Source: Periplaneta americana
Taxonomy: Eukaryota > Arthropoda > Insecta > Blattodea > Blattidae
Assembly: GCF_040183065.1 (NCBI RefSeq)
Contig: NW_027185566.1
Coordinates: forward strand, 993,714 to 1,057,713
Reading direction: 5' to 3'
DNA: 64,000 nt
Shown here: positions 24,514 to 33,111 of the stretch, piece by piece
Numbering within the stretch: the first letter of the stretch is position 1
Layout of the letters: every line of letters begins with the position of its first letter
The notes under the pieces: generated by a model
Told to the model about the DNA's origin: nothing
What the model saw: the letters and a program-made list of their open reading frames with translations, nothing else
Database searches by the model: none
Program-made: the position numbers and the translations under genes

Positions 24514-25706
24514 TGTCCAGTGAGCAGAATCTATATTCGGTTCTTCTTTGTCGTTTTACTAAGGGGCTTGGAAACATTAAAGGAAGAGAAGTTTTAGAAG
24601 ATGAAACTAAACTGAGAATGCTTTATCATTCCAATGAGAAACTAAAACGACGGGTGGAAGAAGAAATTCAAAATATTCGTAAAAAAAATATAAAAACAAC
24701 AACCCTTTTAGATCCAGACTATCCAGAGGCTTTAAGGCATATTCATAATGCTCCGCTACTTTTGTACTATTATGGAACATTGCCTCAGGGGTTCTGTTTT
24801 TCGGTAGTGGGTACAAGAAAACCTTCAAAATATGGGTTAACCACCACACAGATGATCGTTTCACAGCTCTGCGAATATCACATTCCTATTGTTAGTGGGT
24901 TTGCCTATGGTGTTGACACGGTAGCTCACCAAACAGCATTGAAAAACGAAACTCCAACAGTGGCAGTTTTAGGTACAGGTATAGATGTACTTTATCCAGT
25001 AGCCAATACTTGGATGCGAAAAAGAATTGTAGAATCTGGAGGGTGTTTGATTTCTGAGTTCCCGCTAGGAACCACAGCAAGACCGTCTAACTTTCCCACG
25101 AGAAATAGGATTATTAGTGGGCTTTCTAATGGGATTCTTATTGTTGAAGCAGCTTTAGGGTCTGGCTCTTTAATTACAGCAGAATTAGGTTTGGAACAGG
25201 GAAAAAATATTTTTACTATACCTGGTACCCTTTTTGGTGGATCTTTTAAAGGAAATCATAATTTAGTTCGCCTAGGAGCAGGGCTGGTGGAAAATGGTTA
25301 TCAAATTTTGGATGAGTATCCCGAGTTTCAAAAAGAAATAGGAGAACAAAAACGGAGATTTAAAAATCCTAATTATTTTCAAGTTCAAAAAGAACAATCG
25401 AAAATAACTCGCAAACAAAACAAAGATTTACCTTTTTCTAAAGAAGAAAAGAAATTATCATCTGTTGATCCAGATATTTTTGATGGTGAAAGTATTGTCA
25501 AGCAGGAGGATATAGAAAGAATCCTCTCCACTTTAAAACCAGAAGAAATGATTATTTATCAGTCTATTGATTCTCCTGTGCCTTTAGAAGTACTGATGTC
25601 TAAAACTCAGATGAGTGCTCCAAAAATTTTATCTTTACTGACCATACTCATTTTAAAAGGGTTAATTATGGAAAAAGGGGGACTTTACTATTTGTCCGAG
25701 TCCTAA
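24513..25706 (+). CDS. dprA: DNA-processing protein A
   Basis: Binds incoming single-stranded DNA and loads RecA in natural transformation. The 397-residue protein has an N-terminal helical domain and the Rossmann-like core with GTRKPS (100-105), SGFAYGVD (128-135) and AVLGTGIDVLYP. A C-terminal winged-helix-like region (about residues 330-395) is present, as in many DprA proteins. It sits between the TPR gene and hemW. comM also lies in the window; both are associated with competence. Confidence 0.93.
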   Translation: MSSEQNLYSVLLCRFTKGLGNIKGREVLEDETKLRMLYHSNEKLKRRVEEEIQNIRKKNIKTTTLLDPDYPEALRHIHNAPLLLYYYGTLPQGFCFSVVGTRKPSKYGLTTTQMIVSQLCEYHIPIVSGFAYGVDTVAHQTALKNETPTVAVLGTGIDVLYPVANTWMRKRIVESGGCLISEFPLGTTARPSNFPTRNRIISGLSNGILIVEAALGSGSLITAELGLEQGKNIFTIPGTLFGGSFKGNHNLVRLGAGLVENGYQILDEYPEFQKEIGEQKRRFKNPNYFQVQKEQSKITRKQNKDLPFSKEEKKLSSVDPDIFDGESIVKQEDIERILSTLKPEEMIIYQSIDSPVPLEVLMSKTQMSAPKILSLLTILILKGLIMEKGGLYYLSES

Positions 25707-26829
25707 GACAGGTGGAATTTATATTCATTTTCCTTTTTGTGTTTATAAATGTGGTTTTTGTGATTTTTATTCTGGAGCTTTTTCTTACAATCACAACTAT
25801 TTTGAGCTTGTTGTGGAAGAATTAGAACTTTATCAAAATCAAGGATTGTTGGAAAAATACTATTTTGATACTCTTTACTTTGGAGGAGGTACTCCCAGTC
25901 TTGCATCTGAAAAAGACTTGGCACAATTTTTTAAGAAGCTGGATTTATTTTACCCTATCAAAGATTTTAAAGAAATTACCATAGAAATGAATCCAGAAGA
26001 TGTAACTCAAGAAAGACTGAATTTTTATCAAGATCTGGGGATCAATCGAATATCTTTAGGGGTTCAATCGTTGAGTGCGAACATTCTCAAAATTTTAGGA
26101 AGAAGAGCCAGTTTAGAAAAAAACATTGATGCCTCTTTATTAGTAGCTCAGTTTTTCAAAAACTACTCCTTAGATTTTATGTACGGAGTACCAACTCAAG
26201 ATTTATGCACAGAACTGTTTTCTTATTCCACTTTTTCTCCCCCCCATATTTCTACTTACGAATTAACCCTTTATCCAAAAACGCCATTTTATCTTAATCA
26301 AGCATTTTTTACGCAGCCCGAAGAAAAAATGGTAGAAAATTATCAAGAGATTCATCATTTTTTTACGCAACTGGGTTACGAACATTATGAGGTTTCTAAT
26401 TTTGCAAAACCTTCTTATCAATCGTTGCACAATCAACATTATTGGAATCAGGATGACTATTTAGGTTTAGGAGCGGGAGCATCTGGATATATCCATCATA
26501 TCAGATACACTAATTGGTACTTACAAGGTTATACAAAAAATGTAAAAGAGGGAGTTCTTCCTGTCTATGAACAAGAAAAGGTAGACTCAAGGAGTTTTTT
26601 TATAGATTTACTCATTTTAAAACTGAGAAAAACTGAAAAAATATTTATCAAATCTTATCTACAAGAATTTTCAATGGAAATCTCGGAAAGATTACAAAAT
26701 TTTTTTGTAGATATGTCTAGAAAAGGTTATATTCTTTATGACGAGTTAGAGAAGTCTATTGTTCCAGATCTGAAGACTTGGCTTTTTTCTGACTTATTCA
26801 CACGAAGTGTGTACAATATACTGTATTAG
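25690..26829 (+). CDS. hemW: HemW-like radical SAM protein, probable non-canonical start
   Basis: A heme chaperone / coproporphyrinogen oxidase-like radical SAM protein. The FeS motif CVYKCGFC (Cys17, 21, 24 by this start) lies upstream of the first in-frame ATG, GTG or TTG (25813), so that short frame would lack its catalytic cysteines. Upstream codons in frame include ATT at 25690, about 8 bases after AAGGGGG; from there the protein is 379 residues, the family length. The product contains FGGGTPS, NPEDVTQERL and GLGAGASGY, all HemW-like. The gene overlaps dprA by 17 bases. Confidence 0.88.
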   Translation: MCPSPKTGGIYIHFPFCVYKCGFCDFYSGAFSYNHNYFELVVEELELYQNQGLLEKYYFDTLYFGGGTPSLASEKDLAQFFKKLDLFYPIKDFKEITIEMNPEDVTQERLNFYQDLGINRISLGVQSLSANILKILGRRASLEKNIDASLLVAQFFKNYSLDFMYGVPTQDLCTELFSYSTFSPPHISTYELTLYPKTPFYLNQAFFTQPEEKMVENYQEIHHFFTQLGYEHYEVSNFAKPSYQSLHNQHYWNQDDYLGLGAGASGYIHHIRYTNWYLQGYTKNVKEGVLPVYEQEKVDSRSFFIDLLILKLRKTEKIFIKSYLQEFSMEISERLQNFFVDMSRKGYILYDELEKSIVPDLKTWLFSDLFTRSVYNILY

Positions 26830-26835
26830 GACGGC

Positions 26836-27570
26836 ATGGAATTAAAGCAACGGATGAATAAGGGTTTCCAAAAAAAAAATCTCCAACAGATCCAAAAAGA
26901 CTTGAATATTCATTTTAATAATGAACATCTACTGGAAATGTCTCTTACACATAGTTCTTACTCTTCTAGTAAAGAAAATATCAAAGATAATCAGCGATTA
27001 GAACTTTTAGGCGATAGTGTTTTAGGACTTATGGTTACAGAGTATTTATACTTAAAATTCCAAGATTATCAAGAAGGTAAAATTACTAAAATCAAAAACT
27101 ATTTGGTCTCTCAACCCGTACTCAGTAAGTTAGCTAGAGCTATTCGTCTTGGAACTTATTTAATTATGAGTCCTGCTGAGGAGATGTCTGGGGGGCGTAA
27201 TAAAGATTCTTCTTTGGCAGATGTTTTTGAGGCCATTATTGGGGCTATATATTTGGATAAGGGTTTGGATGCTGTAAGAGAATTCTTTATTCCAAAAATA
27301 GAACCAGAAATCCACCTCAGCCATTCAGATACTTTTGTGAGTGATTACAAGTCGGAATTACAATACTTGGTACAAAAAAAGCTCAAAATTTGTCCAGAAT
27401 ATGTAACTCTCAATGAGATTGGACCAAATCATCGTAAAGTATTTACCGTTGGATTACATGTCAATGGTGTTTGTTATGCTCAAGGTGAGGCCAAAAGTAA
27501 AAAACAGGCAGAACAAAATGCTGCAGAGATTGTTTATAAAAAAGTTCTCAAGGGTGAGTTGAGTTTTTAA
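26836..27570 (+). CDS. rnc: Ribonuclease III
   Basis: Cleaves double-stranded RNA in rRNA and mRNA processing. The 244-residue protein has the signature NQRLELLGDSVLGL (Glu56, Asp60), a second acidic site in DVFEAIIGAIYLD, and a C-terminal double-stranded RNA-binding domain (about residues 165-240). It starts 6 bases after hemW. It ends within 4 bases of the convergent YhcC-type gene. Confidence 0.95.
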   Translation: MELKQRMNKGFQKKNLQQIQKDLNIHFNNEHLLEMSLTHSSYSSSKENIKDNQRLELLGDSVLGLMVTEYLYLKFQDYQEGKITKIKNYLVSQPVLSKLARAIRLGTYLIMSPAEEMSGGRNKDSSLADVFEAIIGAIYLDKGLDAVREFFIPKIEPEIHLSHSDTFVSDYKSELQYLVQKKLKICPEYVTLNEIGPNHRKVFTVGLHVNGVCYAQGEAKSKKQAEQNAAEIVYKKVLKGELSF

Positions 27571-28487
27571 AAATGGTCTCCTTGTTTTATATTGTGGTGT
27601 TTTAGATATTCCAAGAAAAGTTGGTTTTGTTGTTTTTCTTTTTCCCAATGCGGGGCTATTAAAAATTCGTTTGGACTATGGCTAAAAAGTCTTTGAATCA
27701 TAATTTTTGGATCGAGTTTTTGAATGGACCTTCCTAGTATTTCAAAGTATTCTTGCAAGGTGAATAAATGAAATGGTTTTTGAAGATACTCTTTGCCGAG
27801 TACTGTGTCTTTGACTATTTCTAAGTGATGAAATTTGACAGCGGTTGGCTGAAGTTGGTTGATCCGTTCTACGGACTGCAACATCATTTCTGGTGTTTCG
27901 TTGGGTAGCCCGTGTATTAGGTGGAGGCAGAACGAAAGGTTAGGAATTTTTTGAATTTCTTGCACGGCATAGACGACTTCATCATAGGTATGTCCTCTGT
28001 TGATTTTTTGTAAGGTAGTGTCGTGAGTGGACTCTACGCCTATTTCTAGCCAGATTTCTGGGTTTTTTTGGGCTAATTGTTGGAGTACCTCTAGTACTTC
28101 TGCACTCAAACAATCGGCACGAGTGGAAATACTTAAACCTACAATTTTTGGGTGTTCTAGGGCTTCTTGCCACCAATCTTTCATGAGTTCCATGGGTCCA
28201 TATGTTCCAGAAAAGGCTTGAAAATAAGCGATAAATTTTGGATTTTTTTTTGCCAATTTTTTTCTCACCGCCATAAAACGGGCTATGTTGATGTCCAGTT
28301 GTTCTTTAATATTTTCCTTTCTCACTCTAAATGCAGGAGAAAAGGAAGCATTATTACAAAAAGTACAGCCTCCTATTCCTTTGGTGCCGTCCATATTAGG
28401 GCATATAAAACCTGCATCAATGGTGGCTTTATAAACGGGGAAAGGATACTTTTTTAAATACTGAGAAAATGAATAATAAGATTCCAT
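27567..28487 (-). CDS. YhcC-type radical SAM protein (TIGR01212-like)
   Basis: The 306-residue protein has the cluster motif CPNMDGTKGIGGCTFC, with Cys29 followed by Cys41 and Cys44. This spaced CxnCxxC arrangement is typical of the YhcC family, and so are IEVGVES-like (IGVESTHDTTLQKINRGH) and HLIHGLPNET motifs. The substrate of this family is not established to my knowledge. The start codon lies inside one arm of a 13-bp inverted repeat shared with the region before the lipoprotein cluster. Confidence 0.85.
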   Translation of the reverse strand: MESYYSFSQYLKKYPFPVYKATIDAGFICPNMDGTKGIGGCTFCNNASFSPAFRVRKENIKEQLDINIARFMAVRKKLAKKNPKFIAYFQAFSGTYGPMELMKDWWQEALEHPKIVGLSISTRADCLSAEVLEVLQQLAQKNPEIWLEIGVESTHDTTLQKINRGHTYDEVVYAVQEIQKIPNLSFCLHLIHGLPNETPEMMLQSVERINQLQPTAVKFHHLEIVKDTVLGKEYLQKPFHLFTLQEYFEILGRSIQKLDPKIMIQRLFSHSPNEFLIAPHWEKEKQQNQLFLEYLKHHNIKQGDHF

Positions 28488-28705
28488 CCACTAAATGTAA
28501 TAGCGCGTGGCTTTTTTATAAAAAATAACTGGCGGTATATAGGTATTTTTGTAATATTTGAGATATTTCTTGAGGCAAAAAAGCCTTAAAGATTTGGTTA
28601 TAGTTTTATAAAAACTTACCTTTATAGCAAACTTTGAGTTTAGTGGATGGATAAAAAAGAAAATTAATGTTCTAGGAGTAATGATGAGCAGAAAATTAAT
28701 GTTCT
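28483..28705. repeat. 13-bp inverted repeat pair and 16-bp direct repeat around a promoter region
   Basis: TCCATCCACTAAA at 28483-28495 recurs inverted at 28639-28651, enclosing about 143 bases. The left arm contains the YhcC start codon. Next to the right arm, AGAAAATTAATGTTCT occurs twice (28658-28673 and 28690-28705), the second copy inside the first codons of the lipoprotein gene. The enclosed sequence shows a small GGC-A6-GCC hairpin near 28575. The arrangement could come from local duplication or a short mobile element. Confidence 0.6.
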
Positions 28706-29682
28706 TCTTTGTGGTTGGTTTATTCATGTTTAGTGGTTGTTTATATAGTTGTAACTATATGCCAGAGGGTAAAGGGGGTTTTAAAAGCACGGACCCTTGT
28801 GATGCTAGTGGTGGCAGTCAATTAGTCAAGTTTGTTGACATTAGTGGAGATTCCGAGGGTATGAATATTAGTATGGTGATGCTTTTGCCTTGTAAAGGGG
28901 ATGGGAAAAATGGTGACACTTATTCTTTAGCTTTTTATGATGTTAATAATTTTTCTGAGCCATCAGATCTTACTCATCTGAAAGCCAAAGACTGGACATT
29001 TAAGTCGTCTAGCTGTGCAGATCTATCCAAAAATAATACACTTATTGATAATAACATAAAGAACGATCCAGACTTTTTTTCTTTAACTAAAGGGGCTGCT
29101 ATTACTTTTGGTGTAGGGCTTCTTCATTCAAACCGTCTTTATCCTTACTACATTAAAGTACCTATTACCAATTTTATGAATAATCCTGATGCACTAGGAA
29201 AACCTAATATAGATAATAGTGGCTTCAGCAACAAACCTGGTGCTTGTGTCAATAATGTTAATATGTCTCCATTTATTCAAGACGAAGCTACTCTTTCGCC
29301 TATTTACCAGAAAGGACGAGTAGTCAACACAGAAGATGGAGAGGTCGATAGAACCAACGGTATGTTCCAACACCAACTCGTTGGTATATCAGCTCCTTTT
29401 TTCACTTATGGTACTCTAAGAAGGGCTTCTGGTTCTGAAGAAGGTCTTAAATCTAGTCCTGGTTTAACAACTGAGGGATCTTATTTTCAATTTCATGTTC
29501 ATATAAATCCTGGTGAATATTATGTTGTTCTATCTAAGGTTGTTAAACCAGCACAGGCAGCATTTGGAGATTTTAGTTTAAAAGATGTAAAAATATTTAA
29601 TGACGGAACTGCAAGTAAATATAAAGATTATCTGACTGATTGTAATAAAAGTGTGACCTGTGGTACGCCCATAACGGTTTAA
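28684..29682 (+). CDS. Lipoprotein, member 1 of a four-gene exported family
   Basis: A 332-residue protein with a lipoprotein signal (hydrophobic FFFVVGLFMFSGC, Cys19 from this start). The mature part is Gly/Ser/Asn-rich and beta-like. It closely parallels the next gene: CDASGGS.LV.F, ISMVMLLPCKGDG, SLAFYDVNNFSEP.DL, the FxF..HI.PG.YYVVLSKV block and the ending CGTPITV. Four or more conserved cysteines suggest disulfides. The ATG used is 5 bases from AGGAG; an ATG one codon earlier is too close. Family unknown to me; a surface or periplasmic role is inferred. Confidence 0.78.
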   Translation: MSRKLMFFFVVGLFMFSGCLYSCNYMPEGKGGFKSTDPCDASGGSQLVKFVDISGDSEGMNISMVMLLPCKGDGKNGDTYSLAFYDVNNFSEPSDLTHLKAKDWTFKSSSCADLSKNNTLIDNNIKNDPDFFSLTKGAAITFGVGLLHSNRLYPYYIKVPITNFMNNPDALGKPNIDNSGFSNKPGACVNNVNMSPFIQDEATLSPIYQKGRVVNTEDGEVDRTNGMFQHQLVGISAPFFTYGTLRRASGSEEGLKSSPGLTTEGSYFQFHVHINPGEYYVVLSKVVKPAQAAFGDFSLKDVKIFNDGTASKYKDYLTDCNKSVTCGTPITV

Positions 29683-29690
29683 AACCCCTC

Positions 29691-29736
29691 TATTTAGTTA
29701 AAAGGGGCGTAGAGTGATCTACTTTTTAACTAAATA
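29691..29736 (+). terminator. 13-bp hairpin between lipoprotein genes 1 and 2
   Basis: TATTTAGTTAAAA (29691-29703) pairs with TTTTAACTAAATA (29724-29736). A smaller GTAGA-GTGA-TCTAC hairpin sits within the loop, and AAACCCCTC/GAGGTTT flank the outside. It may be an attenuator or processing element setting the expression ratio of the two lipoproteins. Confidence 0.5.
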
Positions 29737-29770
29737 AATTGAAGAGGTTTACCCTCAAAAGGAGTAATAG

Positions 29771-30736
29771 ATGAGTAGGCGGTTATTTTTATTTTTTGGT
29801 ATTGGTTTTTTGGTGCTTAATGGCTGTTTATACAGCTGTAACCCTATGCCGGAAAAAACGCTTTATCAAAGTACAGATTTTTGTGATGCTAGTGGCGGTT
29901 CACGTTTAGTTCAGTTTAGGGATACTACTGGTGACGGGAACCGTCCTGGAAATATATATATTTCTATGGTGATGCTCCTCCCTTGTAAAGGGGACGGGAA
30001 TAGTTCTGAAGTTTTTTCTTTAGCATTTTATGATGTCAATAACTTTTCAGAACCGGCGGATTTGGAAAATTTAACAGGGACGGGCTGGAATTTTTCTAAT
30101 ATAAACAAATGTGATATAAGTTCAAATGCAGCAAGTGTTACTAAAATAGAGGGGAACTCTGACTTGAAAGCACTATCTTTAGGTTCTGCTATTTCTTTGG
30201 CGGTAGGGCATACTTATTCCAACCGTTTATATCCGTTTGGTATTAAAATTCCTTATACAAACTGGTACGATAGTGGAAGTGGGTGTGGACCTGGTGATGT
30301 GGATATGTCTCCATTCACGCCGACTACAGGGAGTTATTCTCCTATTTACCAAAACGGAAAGGAAATTTTGTCGGAACAAAATAGGATTCAAGGAACCTAT
30401 TCAATACAAGACTATAGTAATAAGCCTATTCCTATAGGAGCTCCTTTTTTTACTATGGGTACAAAAATACAACCAGAAGGTTCAAATGAAGGTTTAAAAT
30501 CCATAGCTGGACAGGTAAGTAGTGGTTCTCTTTTTCAGTTTGATGTCCATATAAAACCAGGTCAGTACTATGTGGTTTTATCAAAAGTTTCCAATCCGAT
30601 GGCGGCTATGTCAGGAACTTTTAGTTTAAAAGATGTAAAAGTGTTTAGCAAAGGGGCTACCAATAATTATAAAGATTACTCCTCAGCTGATTGTGGAGGC
30701 ACAGTAAAGTGTGGTACGCCCATCACCGTAAGTTAA
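29771..30736 (+). CDS. Lipoprotein, member 2 of a four-gene exported family
   Basis: A 321-residue paralog of the preceding lipoprotein. The signal ends LVLNGC with Cys19. Conserved blocks include CDASGGSRLVQF, ISMVMLLPCKGDG, SLAFYDVNNFSEPADL, SNRLYP, SPIYQ.G, APFF..GT, NEGLKS, FQFDVHIKPGQYYVVLSKV and KCGTPITV. Identity with member 1 is highest at the ends and in the FYDVNNFSEP region, and lower in the middle. A clear AAAGGAG precedes the ATG. Flanked by intergenic hairpins on both sides. Confidence 0.78.
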   Translation: MSRRLFLFFGIGFLVLNGCLYSCNPMPEKTLYQSTDFCDASGGSRLVQFRDTTGDGNRPGNIYISMVMLLPCKGDGNSSEVFSLAFYDVNNFSEPADLENLTGTGWNFSNINKCDISSNAASVTKIEGNSDLKALSLGSAISLAVGHTYSNRLYPFGIKIPYTNWYDSGSGCGPGDVDMSPFTPTTGSYSPIYQNGKEILSEQNRIQGTYSIQDYSNKPIPIGAPFFTMGTKIQPEGSNEGLKSIAGQVSSGSLFQFDVHIKPGQYYVVLSKVSNPMAAMSGTFSLKDVKVFSKGATNNYKDYSSADCGGTVKCGTPITVS

Positions 30737-30752
30737 TAAAGTCAATAAAAAT

Positions 30753-30778
30753 GGGGTTATAGTTATTACTCTAACCCC
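30753..30778 (+). terminator. GGGGTTA/TAACCCC hairpin between family members 2 and 3
   Basis: A 7-bp perfect stem, extended past one mismatch by two more pairs, lies 16 bases after the stop of member 2. Only TT follows directly, so it is a weak terminator at best; position resembles that of the hairpin after member 1. Confidence 0.45.
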
Positions 30779-30794
30779 TTAAAGGATATGTATT

Positions 30795-31562
30795 ATGTTT
30801 GTAAAAATGAAGTATTTATTGTTTGTTGGAAGTTTTTTATTTTTATTTCAAATATCGGCTCACGCTATCAGAGATTTTGGGCATGAAACGGTGATTAAAA
30901 GTACAAAATGCTTTTTTGATGGCACTTACACTCCCAACAAAAATTATGATGTTGAGGCTTATCTTAAAGATGTGTCTATACAGGTAGTTAAGCCCTCTGT
31001 TATCAAGGTGAGGGTGTTGCCCAACAAGTTAGATACAGGTGCTTTTATTGGCATGAGTTTTTATGACCCTAAAGACAAAGAACACAAACCTATTGAGGAT
31101 TTAAGTACAACAGGCACAGATGAAGAAGTGGAGGAATCCAGCTTTGTTCAGTTCAAAAGTTTCCCAGGACGAGGTAACCAAGTTTTACTCAGTCCTGTGG
31201 TCTATAAAAAAGGGTACAGAGGCACGAGCCCAACAGGAAAAGATATTTTTGCTAACCCTTTTGGAGAAGAATACTCTATAACAGACGAAAAAGGAAATGA
31301 GTTAGGGGGAGAACCCAATTTTTTTACAAAAATGATGGTTAAAGTAGCAGGCAAGGGCAGTTATCTAGCTGAAAACACAGGTAAATATATTACCCCAGAC
31401 AAGCAAGGAGGGTATTCTTTTTTAATAAAGTTGAACCCCAAATTTGCCAAGAAAATCTTTTTTATTGTTGGGATCACCAAAATTTCTATATTTCCATCAG
31501 GTAGAGGTCTCAGAAGTCCGATCATAACATCTCCTATAGACATAGGAAGCCCCTGTAGGTAA
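30795..31562 (+). CDS. Exported protein, member 3 of the family (signal peptide I)
   Basis: The 255-residue protein has an ordinary signal peptide ending ISAHA (about residue 24), without a lipobox Cys. Weak but collinear similarity to the two lipoproteins upstream is visible: MSFYDPKDKEHKPIEDL against LAFYDVNNFSEPSDL, LSPVVYKKG against LSPIYQKG, NFFTKMMVKVAG against PFFTYGTLRRAS, and YSFLIKLNPK against FQFHVHINPG. It is closer to member 4. The shared pattern suggests one beta-sandwich family. Function unknown. Confidence 0.72.
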   Translation: MFVKMKYLLFVGSFLFLFQISAHAIRDFGHETVIKSTKCFFDGTYTPNKNYDVEAYLKDVSIQVVKPSVIKVRVLPNKLDTGAFIGMSFYDPKDKEHKPIEDLSTTGTDEEVEESSFVQFKSFPGRGNQVLLSPVVYKKGYRGTSPTGKDIFANPFGEEYSITDEKGNELGGEPNFFTKMMVKVAGKGSYLAENTGKYITPDKQGGYSFLIKLNPKFAKKIFFIVGITKISIFPSGRGLRSPIITSPIDIGSPCR

Positions 31563-31569
31563 TAAGTAC

Positions 31570-32226
31570 ATGAAATTTATCTTAAACTTTTTTTTAATTA
31601 CCACTCTCATAGGCTGTGGAGGAATTTCTCGTGATGATGAGGAAGAAATCCAAAAAAATGTGGATATTACAGTAGAAGTGGTCAAGCCACAGGTACTCAA
31701 GGTTGTTTTACATCCAGAGTTCCCCCTCCCTGGAAGAATTTATTCTGTCACCTTTTTACATGCGGATGCTTCAGTTACTTTTCCACTACCCAAGCCCACC
31801 CAGCAGGATAAAGATGGAGTGATTATGTTGGCTTTAGAAGAAACAGATGACACCAGGCTGACTTCTCCTTTTTATAAAAAAGGTTTAATGTTTGGGGGTC
31901 AAACTCAAGAAAAAACTTTTGAAAATCCATTTCAAGATAGACCGATGAAAGATGCCAATGGGCTTCCTGTGGGTTCAGAGGCTACGGGTATTCTTTATCT
32001 TATGACCAAGTCAGTAGGTCAGGGGGTTCAGCTGACTCCTCAAGGAGAAGGCAAAATTGATTTTAACGATCAAGGGGAATACGAGTTTTTTATCCACTTC
32101 AATACACAAATCCCAGAATGGAAGATTTTAATAGGGGTAGTTCATGTGGATATTTTTAACCCTTACTTGGAAAACCCCACATTAACGCCTATTTTCAATC
32201 TTTTGAAAGATATTAAAAAAGGTTAA
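31570..32226 (+). CDS. Lipoprotein, member 4 of the family (shortest)
   Basis: A 218-residue protein with signal ending TLIGC (Cys16) followed by GGIS and an acidic stretch. It matches member 3 in VEVVKPQVLKVVLHP (against IQVVKPSVIKVRVLP), SPFYKKG, FENPF, and GEYEFFIHFN (against GGYSFLIKLN). It lies 7 bases after member 3. The next gene is flgG, 61 bases on, which raises the possibility of co-expression with flagellar genes, though nothing in the sequence proves it. Confidence 0.72.
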   Translation: MKFILNFFLITTLIGCGGISRDDEEEIQKNVDITVEVVKPQVLKVVLHPEFPLPGRIYSVTFLHADASVTFPLPKPTQQDKDGVIMLALEETDDTRLTSPFYKKGLMFGGQTQEKTFENPFQDRPMKDANGLPVGSEATGILYLMTKSVGQGVQLTPQGEGKIDFNDQGEYEFFIHFNTQIPEWKILIGVVHVDIFNPYLENPTLTPIFNLLKDIKKG

Positions 32227-32287
32227 AAATTCTTGTAATTAACCGATCCTTAATCTAAGTAAAAAAGATTCAGGGAGAAATAAGATT

Positions 32288-33097
32288 ATGATGAGATCAT
32301 TATGGACAGCCGCCACAGGTATGAACGGACAGCAATTTCTTATGGATAGTATATCAAATAACTTAGCCAATGTTAATACAACAGGATTTAAAAAAAATAG
32401 GGTAGATTTTCAAGATTTACTTTACCAATCTCTACGAACAGCAGGGACACCTTCCAGTTTACACCGCCAAGATTCTGCCAAATATCCAACAGGAGTGGAA
32501 GCAGGTTTAGGGGTGAACATTGCAGGAACATCCAAACAATATACTCAAGGGTCTGCTCAAAAAACGGACTCCGAACTCGATATGATGGTTTTTGGAAATG
32601 GGTTTTTTAAGGTACAACTCACAGATGGTCGAGTTGGGTACACTCGAGAAGGGGCTTTTAAAGTAGACCCAAATGGAGATATTGTCAACAATGATGGTAA
32701 TTATTTAGAACCCAGAATGACTTTACCTCAAGATTATATACCAGGTAGTATCAATATTGATGAACAGGGAGTGGTTTCTGTAAAAACAGGAGCAGACCCA
32801 AATAATGCAACTCAAATAGGGCAGGTTCAACTTTATACTTTTATTAATCCTGCGGGGCTAACAAATATCGGACGCAATATTGCTGTTGCCAGTGATGCCA
32901 GTGGACCTGAAATAGAAGGGACGGCAGGCCAGGCTGGATTTGGAGCTATTCAACAGAAATTTTTGGAGATGTCCAATGTTAATGCTGTAGAAGAAATGGT
33001 CAGCATGATTGTAGCACAAAGAGCTTATGAAATGGAATCTAAGGCAATACAAACATCGGATAATATGCTAGGGACAGCCGTTAATTTAAAACGATAG
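32288..33097 (+). CDS. flgG: Flagellar basal-body distal rod protein
   Basis: Forms the distal rod of the (in spirochaetes periplasmic) flagellum. The 269-residue protein has the rod/hook N-terminus LWTAATGMNGQQFLMDSISN followed by NLANVNTTGFKK. The C-terminal MSNVNAVEEMVSMIVAQRAYEM is also typical. Length matches FlgG rather than the shorter FlgB/FlgC or longer FlgE. It starts MMRSL; either ATG is possible. flgA follows after 14 bases. Confidence 0.92.
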   Translation: MMRSLWTAATGMNGQQFLMDSISNNLANVNTTGFKKNRVDFQDLLYQSLRTAGTPSSLHRQDSAKYPTGVEAGLGVNIAGTSKQYTQGSAQKTDSELDMMVFGNGFFKVQLTDGRVGYTREGAFKVDPNGDIVNNDGNYLEPRMTLPQDYIPGSINIDEQGVVSVKTGADPNNATQIGQVQLYTFINPAGLTNIGRNIAVASDASGPEIEGTAGQAGFGAIQQKFLEMSNVNAVEEMVSMIVAQRAYEMESKAIQTSDNMLGTAVNLKR

Positions 33098-33111
33098 TTT
33101 TTAGAAGGGTT

